A stretch of 48,688 bases of DNA, from positions 13,112 through 61,799 of the forward strand of contig DEAA01000011.1 in the NCBI GenBank assembly GCA_002346545.1. Reading direction: 5' to 3'. Shown here piece by piece: positions 32,135 through 40,444 of this stretch. This DNA comes from Acidobacteria bacterium UBA2994 (lineage in GTDB: Bacteria; Acidobacteriota; Vicinamibacteria; Vicinamibacterales; UBA8438). Both the position numbers and the translations under genes were made by a program. The first letter of the stretch is position 1. Every line of letters begins with the position of its first letter. The notes under the pieces were generated by a model. The model worked only from the letters and a program-made list of their open reading frames with translations. It was not told the DNA's origin and ran no database searches.

Positions 32135-33901
32135 TTACGTTCCAGCCAGCCAGGGCTGCCCGGATCCCTGACGTAGGCGGGTCGTACCCGATTCAAGGTC
32201 GCCGCGCGCCCAGCGCTCGCGCGTCCCGTCTGGCCAGACGACTCCAATCCCTTCGACAGCCTCTTCGCCTCCGTCGCCCAGTCCAAAGACCACCCGAGGG
32301 TCGCTCGCACTGAGATAGCTTCCGTCTCGGTGTACCCGGCGCCAGATCGGATCGGCATCAACCCTAAGCAGCGCAACCCGGGCACCGATACCATCGCGGC
32401 TGCTGTCGACGCCTTCGAAACGAAGGCTCAGTGACCCAGCCGGCGGGCCAGCCTCGTTCAACAGAAGCCGCACCGGGCCGTTGTTGTTGGAGACGACGAT
32501 ATCAACGTCCCCATCATTGTCGACGTCCCCGAACGCGGCCCCACGAGAGACCTCCACGAATTCAATCGCCGACCCGGCGTCACCTCGAACCTCGGCGAGA
32601 CGGCCGTCACCGAGACCACGGAACAGCTGGTTACGTTGCTGGAATGGATACGGTGTGCCTCGACGCGATTCGACGTTGCTGACCGCACCGTTGGCCACGA
32701 ACAGATCCAGCGACCCGTCCTGGTCATAGTCGAACCACCGTGCGCCAAACCCCGTGTACCCGATACTCGCCGCACCCAACCCCGAACGGAGCGTGTCATC
32801 TCGGAACACCCCCTCGCGACCATTCACGTAGAGCGTGTTGGTTTCCTCGCCCAGATGTGAAACGAAGAGATCTTCGTCGCCGTCGCCATCAACGTCACCC
32901 GCCGTCGCGCCCATCCCACCTTCCGCATCGCCGTTCGCGTTGTAGGCCGTGCCCGAGAGCAGGGCGACATCGGTGAATGTCCCGTCCTTGTTGTTCTGCC
33001 ACAACTGGTTCGCATTGCCGTCGTTGGCAACATAGATGTCTGGCCAGCCATCGCCATTGAAGTCGGCGGCGACCACGCCGAGACCGCTCCCGAACGCCCG
33101 CTGGATGCCGGAACTCCCAGAGACATCCGTGAACGTGCCGTCCCCGGCATTGCGAAACAGACGATCTGGCACAGGTGAATACGACAAGGGATTGCAGTAG
33201 TCGCGCTTGCCCTCCACGCCGTAGCACTCGGTGTTGTCGAGGACAGCGAAGTCCACGTAGTTCGTCACAAAGAGATCGAGTCGCCCGTCGCGGTCATAAT
33301 CCAGAAACGACGCACTGGCACTCCAGCGTCGGTCGTCAACACCGGCGGCAGCGGTCACGTCGCTGAACGAGCCGTCTCCATCGTTCCTATAGAGCACGTT
33401 CCTGCCGAAAGCGGTCACATAGAGATCGGGGTCGCCGTCGTTGTCGATATCGCCGACCGCCACACCCATCCCGTATTCCCTGAGCCCGACGCCGGCGTCG
33501 TCGGTCACGTCGATGAAACCAAGACGACCGGTCTCGGAGAGTTCGTTCCGGAACAGGCGATGCCCCGTTTCCTGGACGTCATCCCCGGCCGCTGGCTCAT
33601 CTGTCTCGACTGAGCCCAACCGCGTCCCTTGCAGCAAGTAGATGTCCAAGTCTTCGTCGCCATCGTAGTCGACGAGCGCGACGCCGGCTCCCATAATCTC
33701 TGGGAGGAAATAGGCGCCAGAGGCGCCGATTACATGGGTGAAATCGAGACCGGTGTCGAGGGCGACATCCCGGAACACGGGTGGCCCCGGGGGCTGGGGC
33801 ATCGGGGTCGCCGTCGAAGTCGTCTGCGCCGGGGGCTCACCCGCGCACGCCACGAGAGCCAGCACGCCACACCCGGCTGCCAAGGACCTAAAGCCGCGCA
33901 T
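32135..33901 (-). CDS. CRTAC1-family lipoprotein with FG-GAP repeats and ASPIC/UnbV domain
   Basis: The protein has 588 residues. The N-terminus has a lipobox (ALVAC, Cys near residue 18), so it should be an outer-membrane lipoprotein. Repeated FG-GAP/VCBS units carry calcium-binding DxDxDG-type loops such as DYDGDEDLDIYL, DIDNDGDPDLYV, DYDRDGRLDLFV, DFNGDGWPDIYV and DVDGDGDEDLFV, predicting a seven-bladed propeller. The C-terminal ASPIC/UnbV domain (SLSLRFEGVDSSRDGIGARV to VVWPDGTRERW) ends the protein. The ATG at 33901 begins the lipoprotein signal and is 11 bases after the stop of the larger CRTAC1 gene. It is similar in architecture to the protein at 40441 (both have the YCNPLSY/YCGPQAY region). 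Function of the family in bacteria is not established; adhesion or substrate binding is likely. Confidence 0.9.
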   Translation of the reverse strand: MRGFRSLAAGCGVLALVACAGEPPAQTTSTATPMPQPPGPPVFRDVALDTGLDFTHVIGASGAYFLPEIMGAGVALVDYDGDEDLDIYLLQGTRLGSVETDEPAAGDDVQETGHRLFRNELSETGRLGFIDVTDDAGVGLREYGMGVAVGDIDNDGDPDLYVTAFGRNVLYRNDGDGSFSDVTAAAGVDDRRWSASASFLDYDRDGRLDLFVTNYVDFAVLDNTECYGVEGKRDYCNPLSYSPVPDRLFRNAGDGTFTDVSGSSGIQRAFGSGLGVVAADFNGDGWPDIYVANDGNANQLWQNNKDGTFTDVALLSGTAYNANGDAEGGMGATAGDVDGDGDEDLFVSHLGEETNTLYVNGREGVFRDDTLRSGLGAASIGYTGFGARWFDYDQDGSLDLFVANGAVSNVESRRGTPYPFQQRNQLFRGLGDGRLAEVRGDAGSAIEFVEVSRGAAFGDVDNDGDVDIVVSNNNGPVRLLLNEAGPPAGSLSLRFEGVDSSRDGIGARVALLRVDADPIWRRVHRDGSYLSASDPRVVFGLGDGGEEAVEGIGVVWPDGTRERWARGDLESGTTRLRQGSGQPWLAGT

Positions 33902-33912
33902 GCCGCCCGGTA

Positions 33913-36228
33913 TCACTCCGCGGCCCGCGAGCCGAGCGCGAGCGTCATCATCCCAAGCTGGGAATAGGACTCCTCGCCTTCGACGATGTGGATGCCGGTA
34001 TCGATCGGGACATCGACGAACGTCTGGGTCAGACCGGTGGTAGGCCAAAACACCTCGAGCCGCTCGATACGAGACACGTCACCAAGGCCGATGGTCTGAC
34101 GGAGCGGATTGGCGCCAAAACTACCGCCGCTGTTCACATGGCGATAGATGGAGCGCTGCCCCGCCCCGGTCTCGTCAACGACGACCACTCGAATACGGGC
34201 GCCGACCGCCGAACGGTTAGAACGTACGCCCTGCAGCTTGACGGTGACCCAACGGTTCCCGAAGCCCGGGTTCTCGTACAGCGCATTACCGAACCGATCG
34301 CCAGGAAAGGCTCCCCCCATTTGCTCGAACACGTCCTGGTCGCCATCGTTGTCGAGATCCGCGAACGCGACGGCGTGTCCCTTCTGCAGATGGCCGAATC
34401 CGCCCGAGTAGGTGACATTCGAGAAACCACGCCCAGCCTGATTGCGATACATCAGGTTCGGCATCACGGTGTGGTAATCCGGATAGCCGGTGCCGAGGTA
34501 GAAGTCGAGATAGCCATCGTTGTCGAGGTCGCCGAAGTTGGCTCCCATGGCCGCGGCCGGCTCCCTCAGACCGTAGTTCTCGGCCACCTCCTCGAATCTC
34601 CCGTCGTCAGCCCCCCGGTACAAACGCGACATCGGGATATTGACTGGCACACCCAAGGCGTCGGCCGCCAGGTGCTCGATGTCGGCGGTGTAGGCGGAGA
34701 CATACAGATCCAGGCGGCCGTCGTTGTCCACGTCCCAGAACCAGGCCGGAAAACTCCCGATTGGCTCGGCCACCCCCAGACGTGCCGCCTCATCCACAAA
34801 GGTCCCGTCCCCCGTGTTCCGATACAACCGATTGGCCTGCCCGAAGTTAGACACGTAGAGGTCCGGCAGACCATCGGCGTCGTAGTCGCCCCAGACGACC
34901 GCCTTGGCGCGTGCCAGGTTCCTCACCCCCGCCGCCTCGGCCACATCGATGAAGGTACCGTCGCCGTTGTTGCGGAAGAGCTGACTGGGAGCGTAGACGG
35001 TCTGGGTCATCTCGTTGCCAACGTACAGATCGAGGTCACCGTCGTTGTCGTAGTCGCCCCACGACGCCGTCTGGCTGGGGTAGTGCACCCGCCCCAACCC
35101 TGCGTCGAACGTCACGTCGGTGAACGTCCCATCGCCGTTGTTCCGTACCAGGGAGTTGGGCCGACGACCGAGCTCGGCCTGCCACGCCCCGCGGGTGACG
35201 AGGAAGTCCATGTTGCCATCGTTGTCGTAGTCGGCCTGAATGATGTTCAGGCCGCCATACAGCCCGTCGAGCCCCGCCTCGGACGTACGTTCGGAGAAGC
35301 TGCCGTCCCCGTTGTTCCTAAAGAAGCGAAGCTGTCCCCGGGTATCCCAGGTCGAGACCACAAGATCCAGAAAGCCGTCGTTGTCGAAATCGTCGACGAT
35401 CGCCCCGCCGGACATGTCGTAGGTCGCCAGCCCAAGGTTTGGCGCGATGTTGTCGAAGCGAGGAATTGCCTCGGCCGATTCGAAGGCGGCCGGCGGAATC
35501 AGATAGGCCTTGGGCACTTCGTCCGGATACCCTCCCACGGTCATGTAGGCGATGTTCAGCAGCCAGCGCGTCGCGAAGTGCTGCTGGGTCGTCGCGTCGA
35601 GAGCGGACGCCGGCGCAGATGGGGCCGGAGCATGCTCGAGCACTTCGAGGAACGCGGCGATGGCCTGCCGGGCCGGCGTCTGCTGGCTGTGAATCCCCCC
35701 CTCGCGGAGAGGAAGAATGCAGGCTTCGGCATTCGGATGCAGCACGCAGTTCTGGGTCTCGGCCAGTCGTAGATAGGCGATGCCCAGGCGGTAGTGGTTG
35801 AAGTTGATCCCGACGCGGTTCTCCTCGGCGTTCGGCACCAGGGCGAGAGCCTCGGTCAGCAGACGTAAAGACTCGGCCTCGTTGCCGAGACGTAACTCCT
35901 CCTCGGCCAGCACCATCATCAGCTGCCAGCGCTCGGCAGCAGGAGCCGTCGCGGGAAGCGCGCTGAGCTGAGATCGGAGCCGCATCGCCGCGCCGTCTCC
36001 GATATACGGGATGTCAGACGTATTGGTCGCAACGAGCTGGAGCACGGCCAGCATCCGCTCGTGGCTATCGTATGGAGACCCGGACAACGGCGGCTGGGCG
36101 GCCACGGTGTCGACACAGACAGCCACGGTGAGCAACGAGAGGGCACGCACCCAGCCCAACGCGACGCGCCGGCGCCTCGCGGTCTGGTCAGCCCTGCCAC
36201 AATCGAATCGGTCGATGTCGTCTGCCAT
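33913..36228 (-). CDS. TPR-containing CRTAC1-family protein with ASPIC/UnbV domain
   Basis: The protein has 771 residues. A signal or anchor helix (about 20-44) precedes an alpha-helical TPR-like region (about 50-230) that includes NCVLHPNAEACILPLREGG and HFATRWLLNIAYMTVGGYPD, motifs typical of this subgroup. From about residue 240 come FG-GAP repeats (DFDNDGFLDLVV, DYDNDGNMDFLV, DYDNDGDLDLYV, DYDADGLPDLYV, DVDNDGRLDLYV, DLDNDGYLDFYL and DLDNDGDQDVFE), then the ASPIC/UnbV domain (WVTVKLQGVRSNRSAVGARI to LEVFWPTTG). GAGG before the ATG at 36228 supports this start over one 39 codons upstream. The -35/-10 promoter at 36269-36296 fits it. It heads the set CRTAC1, CRTAC1, seven-haem cytochrome. 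Confidence 0.9.
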   Translation of the reverse strand: MADDIDRFDCGRADQTARRRRVALGWVRALSLLTVAVCVDTVAAQPPLSGSPYDSHERMLAVLQLVATNTSDIPYIGDGAAMRLRSQLSALPATAPAAERWQLMMVLAEEELRLGNEAESLRLLTEALALVPNAEENRVGINFNHYRLGIAYLRLAETQNCVLHPNAEACILPLREGGIHSQQTPARQAIAAFLEVLEHAPAPSAPASALDATTQQHFATRWLLNIAYMTVGGYPDEVPKAYLIPPAAFESAEAIPRFDNIAPNLGLATYDMSGGAIVDDFDNDGFLDLVVSTWDTRGQLRFFRNNGDGSFSERTSEAGLDGLYGGLNIIQADYDNDGNMDFLVTRGAWQAELGRRPNSLVRNNGDGTFTDVTFDAGLGRVHYPSQTASWGDYDNDGDLDLYVGNEMTQTVYAPSQLFRNNGDGTFIDVAEAAGVRNLARAKAVVWGDYDADGLPDLYVSNFGQANRLYRNTGDGTFVDEAARLGVAEPIGSFPAWFWDVDNDGRLDLYVSAYTADIEHLAADALGVPVNIPMSRLYRGADDGRFEEVAENYGLREPAAAMGANFGDLDNDGYLDFYLGTGYPDYHTVMPNLMYRNQAGRGFSNVTYSGGFGHLQKGHAVAFADLDNDGDQDVFEQMGGAFPGDRFGNALYENPGFGNRWVTVKLQGVRSNRSAVGARIRVVVVDETGAGQRSIYRHVNSGGSFGANPLRQTIGLGDVSRIERLEVFWPTTGLTQTFVDVPIDTGIHIVEGEESYSQLGMMTLALGSRAAE

Positions 36229-36268
36229 CCCGTGTTCCTCGCCCGCCAGTACGGACGGTCCATCCCAG

Positions 36269-36296
36269 ATTGTAAGGCCCCACACGGGACGGTCAA
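36269..36296 (-). promoter_or_regulatory. Sigma-70-type promoter for the CRTAC1 / seven-haem cytochrome genes
   Basis: On the minus strand TTGACC (36296-36291), a 16-base spacer and TACAAT (36274-36269) make the best promoter I found in the window. Transcription would begin near 36262, leaving a leader of about 34 bases before the ATG at 36228. Confidence 0.6.
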
Positions 36297-36344
36297 CTGG
36301 GCCCGAGAGCTCCGCGCACGGGCCAGCGGTCGCCCTCAAGCTCA

Positions 36345-36350
36345 TATAAT
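36345..36350 (+). promoter_or_regulatory. Consensus -10 box TATAAT before the TPR lipoprotein gene
   Basis: TATAAT ends 17 bases before the ATG at 36368, so the message would have a very short leader of about 10 bases. No clear -35 box is present. It is divergent from the promoter at 36269-36296. Confidence 0.35.
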
Positions 36351-36367
36351 GCGCCTGGCAGCCATCG

Positions 36368-37807
36368 ATGCACCCTCACCTCTCAGCACTCAACGCCACC
36401 TGCGTGGCGGCGGCCCTGCTGCTCGCGGCGTGTTCTCCCCCCCCCAGGAACGCCGAGGACGTGGAGACGCGGCAACTCTGGTTGGACCTCGCGGCGATGG
36501 TCGCCAGCCCCACCGAGTTCGGACCACATATCGGCAGCGTCGTTGGGTACGCGCTCGACGCCGCGCAGAGCGCGCCGGACAGCGCGTCGGCGGTGGCCCG
36601 ACTCGGCATGGTGCTCCATGCCTATGACAAGTTCGAGGGGGCGGCGAGATGCTACGAACGGGCCCTCTTCCTCCAACCGGATCAGTTCGCGTGGCTATAC
36701 TATCTCGGGCGCGTCAAGACCAGGCTCGGTGACCACGAGGGCGCGCTCGACGCACTGCGCCAGGCAGTCGGTCTCGATCCGTCGTATGCGCCGGCCGGTC
36801 TGCAGCTGGCTGACGTGCTGCTCTCAAGCGGCGCGATAGAGGACAGTCGGACGCGCTACGAAGCGCTGAAACGTGATCACCCCGCACTCGTGCCCGCGGT
36901 CTACGGGCTTGGCCGGGCCCTGTCTGAGCTCGGTGACTCGGCGGCTGCCAGAGACCAGCTGACGCAGGCCATCGAGCTCGCACCCGAGTTCGGAGCGGCC
37001 CACTACGCGCTGGGGCTCACCTATCGCGACCTGGGCCAGATAGAGGCCGCAGGTCGGCACATGGCGGTGGCGACCCGCACCTCTGGCCGCCGGCCGCCGG
37101 CCGACGACCCGTTGATGAGCGACATCCACGCCCTTCGAACCGACCCACGTTCGCGCGAGACGCAAGCGTTCCGCCTACAGCTCGAGGACAAAGTCGTCGA
37201 GTCGATCCAGCAGTACGAACAGGCCCTGGCAAACGACCCCGATCTTGTGCAGGCGCACCTGAACCTCATCAACCTCTACACCCGGACGGGACAGGCGGAA
37301 CGAGCCGAGCAGCACTACCGTCGCGTGGTGGAGCTGAATCCGAACCTTGCAGACGCCCACTACAACTACGCGACGCTCCTATTCCAGACCGGCCGGTCGG
37401 CCGAATCAGAGGCGCCGCTCGTGCGGGCGCTCGAGCTCAACGCGGCACACTATGACGCCCGCTTCAGCCTGGGAGTACTATACGAGGGTATGGGGCGGGT
37501 CGCCGACGCCATGAAACAGTACGAGCTCGCCCTCTCCGAACGGCCGAACGGCGTTGGCGCACATGTCCGCCTCGGACGGCTGCTCGTGCAACAGGGAGAC
37601 GTAACCCGCGGCTTCGCGAGCATCGAGCGGGGTCTGACGCCGGAGTCACCAGAGACCCCCGTCTTCATGTATGAGCTGGCGGACTACAATGCGAGGCTGG
37701 GCCGCATGACCGAGGCAGAGCGCTGGCTTCGCCAGGCGCTTCCGCTCGCGCGCCGCTACGGTCTCCAGGATCTCGCCGCCGCCATCGAGCAGCAGCTCGC
37801 CCGGTAG
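36368..37807 (+). CDS. TPR-repeat lipoprotein
   Basis: The protein has 479 residues with a lipobox LLAAC (Cys at about residue 22), so it is a lipoprotein. At least eight tetratricopeptide repeats are visible, such as AYDKFEGAARCYERALFLQP, YYLGRVKTRLGDHEGALDAL, YALGLTYRDLGQIEAAGRHM, NLINLYTRTGQAERAEQHYR and SLGVLYEGMGRVADAMKQYE. The middle segment DDPLMSDIHALRTDPRS corresponds to PDPLMADVNTALRSPQA in the TPR protein at 38777, so the two are paralogues rather than unrelated TPR proteins. Both lie beside CRTAC1 genes: this one is divergent from the 771-residue CRTAC1 protein. It probably scaffolds or delivers that partner at the outer membrane. It has no terminator; the convergent vWA gene ends 9 bases away. 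Confidence 0.9.
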   Translation: MHPHLSALNATCVAAALLLAACSPPPRNAEDVETRQLWLDLAAMVASPTEFGPHIGSVVGYALDAAQSAPDSASAVARLGMVLHAYDKFEGAARCYERALFLQPDQFAWLYYLGRVKTRLGDHEGALDALRQAVGLDPSYAPAGLQLADVLLSSGAIEDSRTRYEALKRDHPALVPAVYGLGRALSELGDSAAARDQLTQAIELAPEFGAAHYALGLTYRDLGQIEAAGRHMAVATRTSGRRPPADDPLMSDIHALRTDPRSRETQAFRLQLEDKVVESIQQYEQALANDPDLVQAHLNLINLYTRTGQAERAEQHYRRVVELNPNLADAHYNYATLLFQTGRSAESEAPLVRALELNAAHYDARFSLGVLYEGMGRVADAMKQYELALSERPNGVGAHVRLGRLLVQQGDVTRGFASIERGLTPESPETPVFMYELADYNARLGRMTEAERWLRQALPLARRYGLQDLAAAIEQQLAR

Positions 37808-37816
37808 GACCGTTCT

Positions 37817-38746
37817 CTAGGGAACCTTTCCGTCTCTGGTCGGCACCATGTTGATGCTGGTGCGCGTCGTGAGCACCCGTACAGCCGGTCGGTCGGAGCT
37901 GCCCTCGGGCGGCATGTATGTCAGGCGGAACTGATTGCTCATCAGCCGGTGTTTGCGGGCAATGTCTTCGGCCAGTTGGGGCAGGAGGACACGGAACCCG
38001 TTAGGTGAGCTCAACCCTCGATAACCACCCCCGGTTGCCTCGGCGATGTCGATACCCCACCGCATCTGTGGGGCCCCGGAGAACGACGGGTGGGCGAACA
38101 TCATCGTGTGCACCGTGGCGGAGTTCGCGAGTAAGCGCTCCATCATCTCCCTGAATGGCCGGTCGCGGACGCGAGTGCTCCCCTCGGGGCCGTTGGTCGA
38201 GATCATAACGACGACCGGGAAGTACTCTCCGACCTCGTCTTCGTGCATCCGCTCCGCTTCTTCATAGAGCGCATCAAGATAGGTCGAGTGGCCGTCGATG
38301 GCCGGGGACAACACTCCGATCGCGTCGGCGAGCTCTACCCGGTTGATGGTGTGCTCGGCCCAGAACTGCGGTCGTCCCCCGGTCGTGGCGATCGCCACTT
38401 CAACATCTGGTACCAACGCTGCCACGAAGCCCTCGAGTCCCTCACGGATGTCGTCCAACATCGGCCTGGTGTTGATACCGTTGTCAACAAACACGGTGAC
38501 CCGTACCGGCCAGTCGATCGGTTCAAGGCTGAGCGTCTCGGCGAGCTCACCGTCCAATTCCACGACCACGTCCTCACGAGTCAGATCGGTGACCGGCACG
38601 CCATCGGCATCGGCAAAGCTGATGAAGAACGACCGACTCTGCGCCAGCACGACATCGCTGGTTCCGGCCACTCCCCAGGCGAAGAGGCCGACAGTGAGCA
38701 GCCCAGCGGTAAGACGTCGGCGGCACGAGTGAGCTGTGGTCGTCAT
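37817..38746 (-). CDS. Exported VWFA-related (acidobacterial-type) protein, copy 2
   Basis: The protein has 309 residues with a signal peptide (about 1-34). The N-terminal block FFISFADADGVPVTDLTRED followed by VVVELDG and the vWA body match the VWFA-related acidobacterial family. The usual MIDAS motif DxSxS is replaced: the first strand reads VTVFVDNGINTRP, so the two Ser ligands are missing and metal binding is doubtful. STNGPEG occurs where the second metal loop would be. It is closely similar to the protein at 45537; blocks such as ALYEEAERMHEDE and RPFREMMERL are near identical. It is third in the CRTAC1-TPR-vWA operon, 30 bases after the TPR stop. It probably mediates protein-protein contacts in the periplasm. 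Confidence 0.88.
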   Translation of the reverse strand: MTTTAHSCRRRLTAGLLTVGLFAWGVAGTSDVVLAQSRSFFISFADADGVPVTDLTREDVVVELDGELAETLSLEPIDWPVRVTVFVDNGINTRPMLDDIREGLEGFVAALVPDVEVAIATTGGRPQFWAEHTINRVELADAIGVLSPAIDGHSTYLDALYEEAERMHEDEVGEYFPVVVMISTNGPEGSTRVRDRPFREMMERLLANSATVHTMMFAHPSFSGAPQMRWGIDIAEATGGGYRGLSSPNGFRVLLPQLAEDIARKHRLMSNQFRLTYMPPEGSSDRPAVRVLTTRTSINMVPTRDGKVP

Positions 38747-38776
38747 GGGATTTCTGGTTTTCAATCGAGTCACTTT

Positions 38777-40444
38777 TCAAGGACCTGGATCAAGCAATCC
38801 TGCTTCCACGATCGGCCCAGGTCGATGTTCCGGCGCGTCGTCTCGCCAAGGGGTTCGACAAGCTTGTCCGGTCCTGTACAGCGCCAGATTCACCGCCATT
38901 TGCTGCGCGACCTCCGGGTGCCCGGCACCGGCAGCGCCCGACATCGCCGCCCGCTGCCAGTCGACCGCCTCGAGAAAGTCACCTTGCTCAGCAAACGCCA
39001 TCGCGATCGTCTCGGCCACGGCCGTGGTGGCGCCGTCCGCGGTCAACGGCTGGACCAACGCCAGCGCCTCGGCACCGTCGCGCACCATCGGGTCTGGCGA
39101 CGCCGCCAACAGTCGCGACAACGCCTGCCGGAACGCCTGCTCCCCCGGATGATGCTCCAACGCCTCGCGCAAACGCGTCACGGCGTCGCGATGGCGCATC
39201 AGGCGCACCAGAGCCATCACCTCACCGAAGCGCGCCTCAGCCCGACCAGGGTCGAGCTTAAGCACCTGCCCGTACGAGGCGAGGGACGCGTTGACTTGGC
39301 CCGTGCGACGAAGCGCATCGGCCAGCCTGAGATGAGCTTCGACCAGACCCGGGGCGTGCGTCGTCGCTAGAGTGAAATGGTCGATCGCCTCGGGATCGCT
39401 TCCACTCCGCTCGAACAGCGCACCCATTTCGAGATGCGCCAGGGCCAACTCCGGCTCCAGACGCACCGCCTCCTCGAGTTGCTCGAGTGCGAAGCGCGCC
39501 TCGCCCACCCGGTTCAGCGCCAGGGAAAGGTTTAGGCGCAGCGCCGACACGTCTGGCGCCAGCTCGACCGCGCTCTGGAACTGCCTCACCGCCTCGGGCC
39601 AGTTGCCGAGCGAGCCGGCGTACAGTCCGAGATCCCAGAAGGCCTGCGGGCTTCGCAGCGCCGTGTTGACGTCGGCCATCAGCGGATCGGGCACCGTCAC
39701 GGCCACTCCAGCGCCGACCGCTCTGCCGCTTCGGCCGAGGTGTGCCTCTGCCCGCTCGAGGTCGCCGAGCCCGCGATACGCCATAGCCAGCGGGTAGTGC
39801 ACCATCGTGGCACCGGGATTCAACTCAAGTGCAGCCTCCAGGCGGCTCACCGCCTCCTCATGGTCCCCCATGGCGCCAGCGGCGCGACCCAGCTGGAACA
39901 GCACGGACTGGGTGTCCGGATGCCGCCCGTCGGCGTCGGCGAGCAGCAACTCCGCGGCCTTTGGCTGACCGAGGTCGATGAGGACCTGCCCGAGCCACAC
40001 GAGTGTCGGGAGATCACCTGGCCGCAATCGCAGCGCCTGCTCAAACTGCTCCACAGCCTGGGTCAGCCGCCCGGTGCTCTTGTACACGTGCCCCAGATAG
40101 TAGGACCAGCGAAACACGTCTGGCGCGAGCCGCTGAGCATTGCGAAAGCAGGTCTCCGCCTCGACCAGATACTCACCGGCGAACAGGAGAGTGCCCAACT
40201 GTCCGTAGGCCGTGCTCCGATCCTCGGGCTCGAGCGCCAGCAACGCTCGATGGGCCTCGCGTATCTGCTCCCGCACCGACGGATGCATGCCTTCAAGATC
40301 GGGGAGCACCACCGCCACGACGGACGGTTCGGCAGCCTGAGAGACGGCGTAGACCGCGACCGTGCCGACAATCGCCGCGCCCGGCGTCGCCAGCAGCAGA
40401 CCCGCCAGCGAGAGCGTCCCTAATCGCATGGGATGCCGGCTCAT
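38777..40444 (-). CDS. TPR-repeat protein, membrane-anchored or exported
   Basis: The protein has 555 residues. A hydrophobic N-terminus (about 10-40) acts as a signal or anchor. Many TPR units follow, such as AYGQLGTLLFAGEYLVEAET, YYLGHVYKSTGRLTQAVEQF, VLFQLGRAAGAMGDHEEAVS, LNLSLALNRVGEARFALEQL and LRLADALRRTGQVNASLASY. The ATG overlaps the stop of the CRTAC1 gene by 4 bases (ATGA), so translation is coupled. It is a paralogue of the TPR lipoprotein at 36368. Coupling to a CRTAC1 gene here, and divergence from one there, suggests that CRTAC1 and this TPR type form one functional unit. The ligand is unknown. Confidence 0.9.
   Translation of the reverse strand: MSRHPMRLGTLSLAGLLLATPGAAIVGTVAVYAVSQAAEPSVVAVVLPDLEGMHPSVREQIREAHRALLALEPEDRSTAYGQLGTLLFAGEYLVEAETCFRNAQRLAPDVFRWSYYLGHVYKSTGRLTQAVEQFEQALRLRPGDLPTLVWLGQVLIDLGQPKAAELLLADADGRHPDTQSVLFQLGRAAGAMGDHEEAVSRLEAALELNPGATMVHYPLAMAYRGLGDLERAEAHLGRSGRAVGAGVAVTVPDPLMADVNTALRSPQAFWDLGLYAGSLGNWPEAVRQFQSAVELAPDVSALRLNLSLALNRVGEARFALEQLEEAVRLEPELALAHLEMGALFERSGSDPEAIDHFTLATTHAPGLVEAHLRLADALRRTGQVNASLASYGQVLKLDPGRAEARFGEVMALVRLMRHRDAVTRLREALEHHPGEQAFRQALSRLLAASPDPMVRDGAEALALVQPLTADGATTAVAETIAMAFAEQGDFLEAVDWQRAAMSGAAGAGHPEVAQQMAVNLALYRTGQACRTPWRDDAPEHRPGPIVEAGLLDPGP

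Noticed and set aside
32101..32394. Upstream extension of the seven-haem cytochrome gene
   Set aside because: It lies inside the ASPIC/UnbV coding region of the CRTAC1 gene and is not cytochrome-like; the GTG at 32100 precedes the basic and membrane segments.
33988..35772. Plus-strand frame of 594 codons opposite the large CRTAC1 gene
   Set aside because: The FG-GAP repeats on the minus strand are unmistakable; the antisense frame has a Val/Arg/Gly-rich composition and no recognisable domain.
34000..36000. Regularly spaced similar segments in the CRTAC1 genes, as a possible DNA repeat array
   Set aside because: The periodicity comes from FG-GAP protein repeats with DxDNDG loops; spacing and sequence vary, so it is neither a CRISPR array nor a tandem DNA repeat.
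36253..36297. Direct repeat of GACGGTC in the CRTAC1/TPR divergent region
   Set aside because: Only seven bases long, and one copy overlaps the -35 box and spacer of a good promoter; not enough to call an operator.
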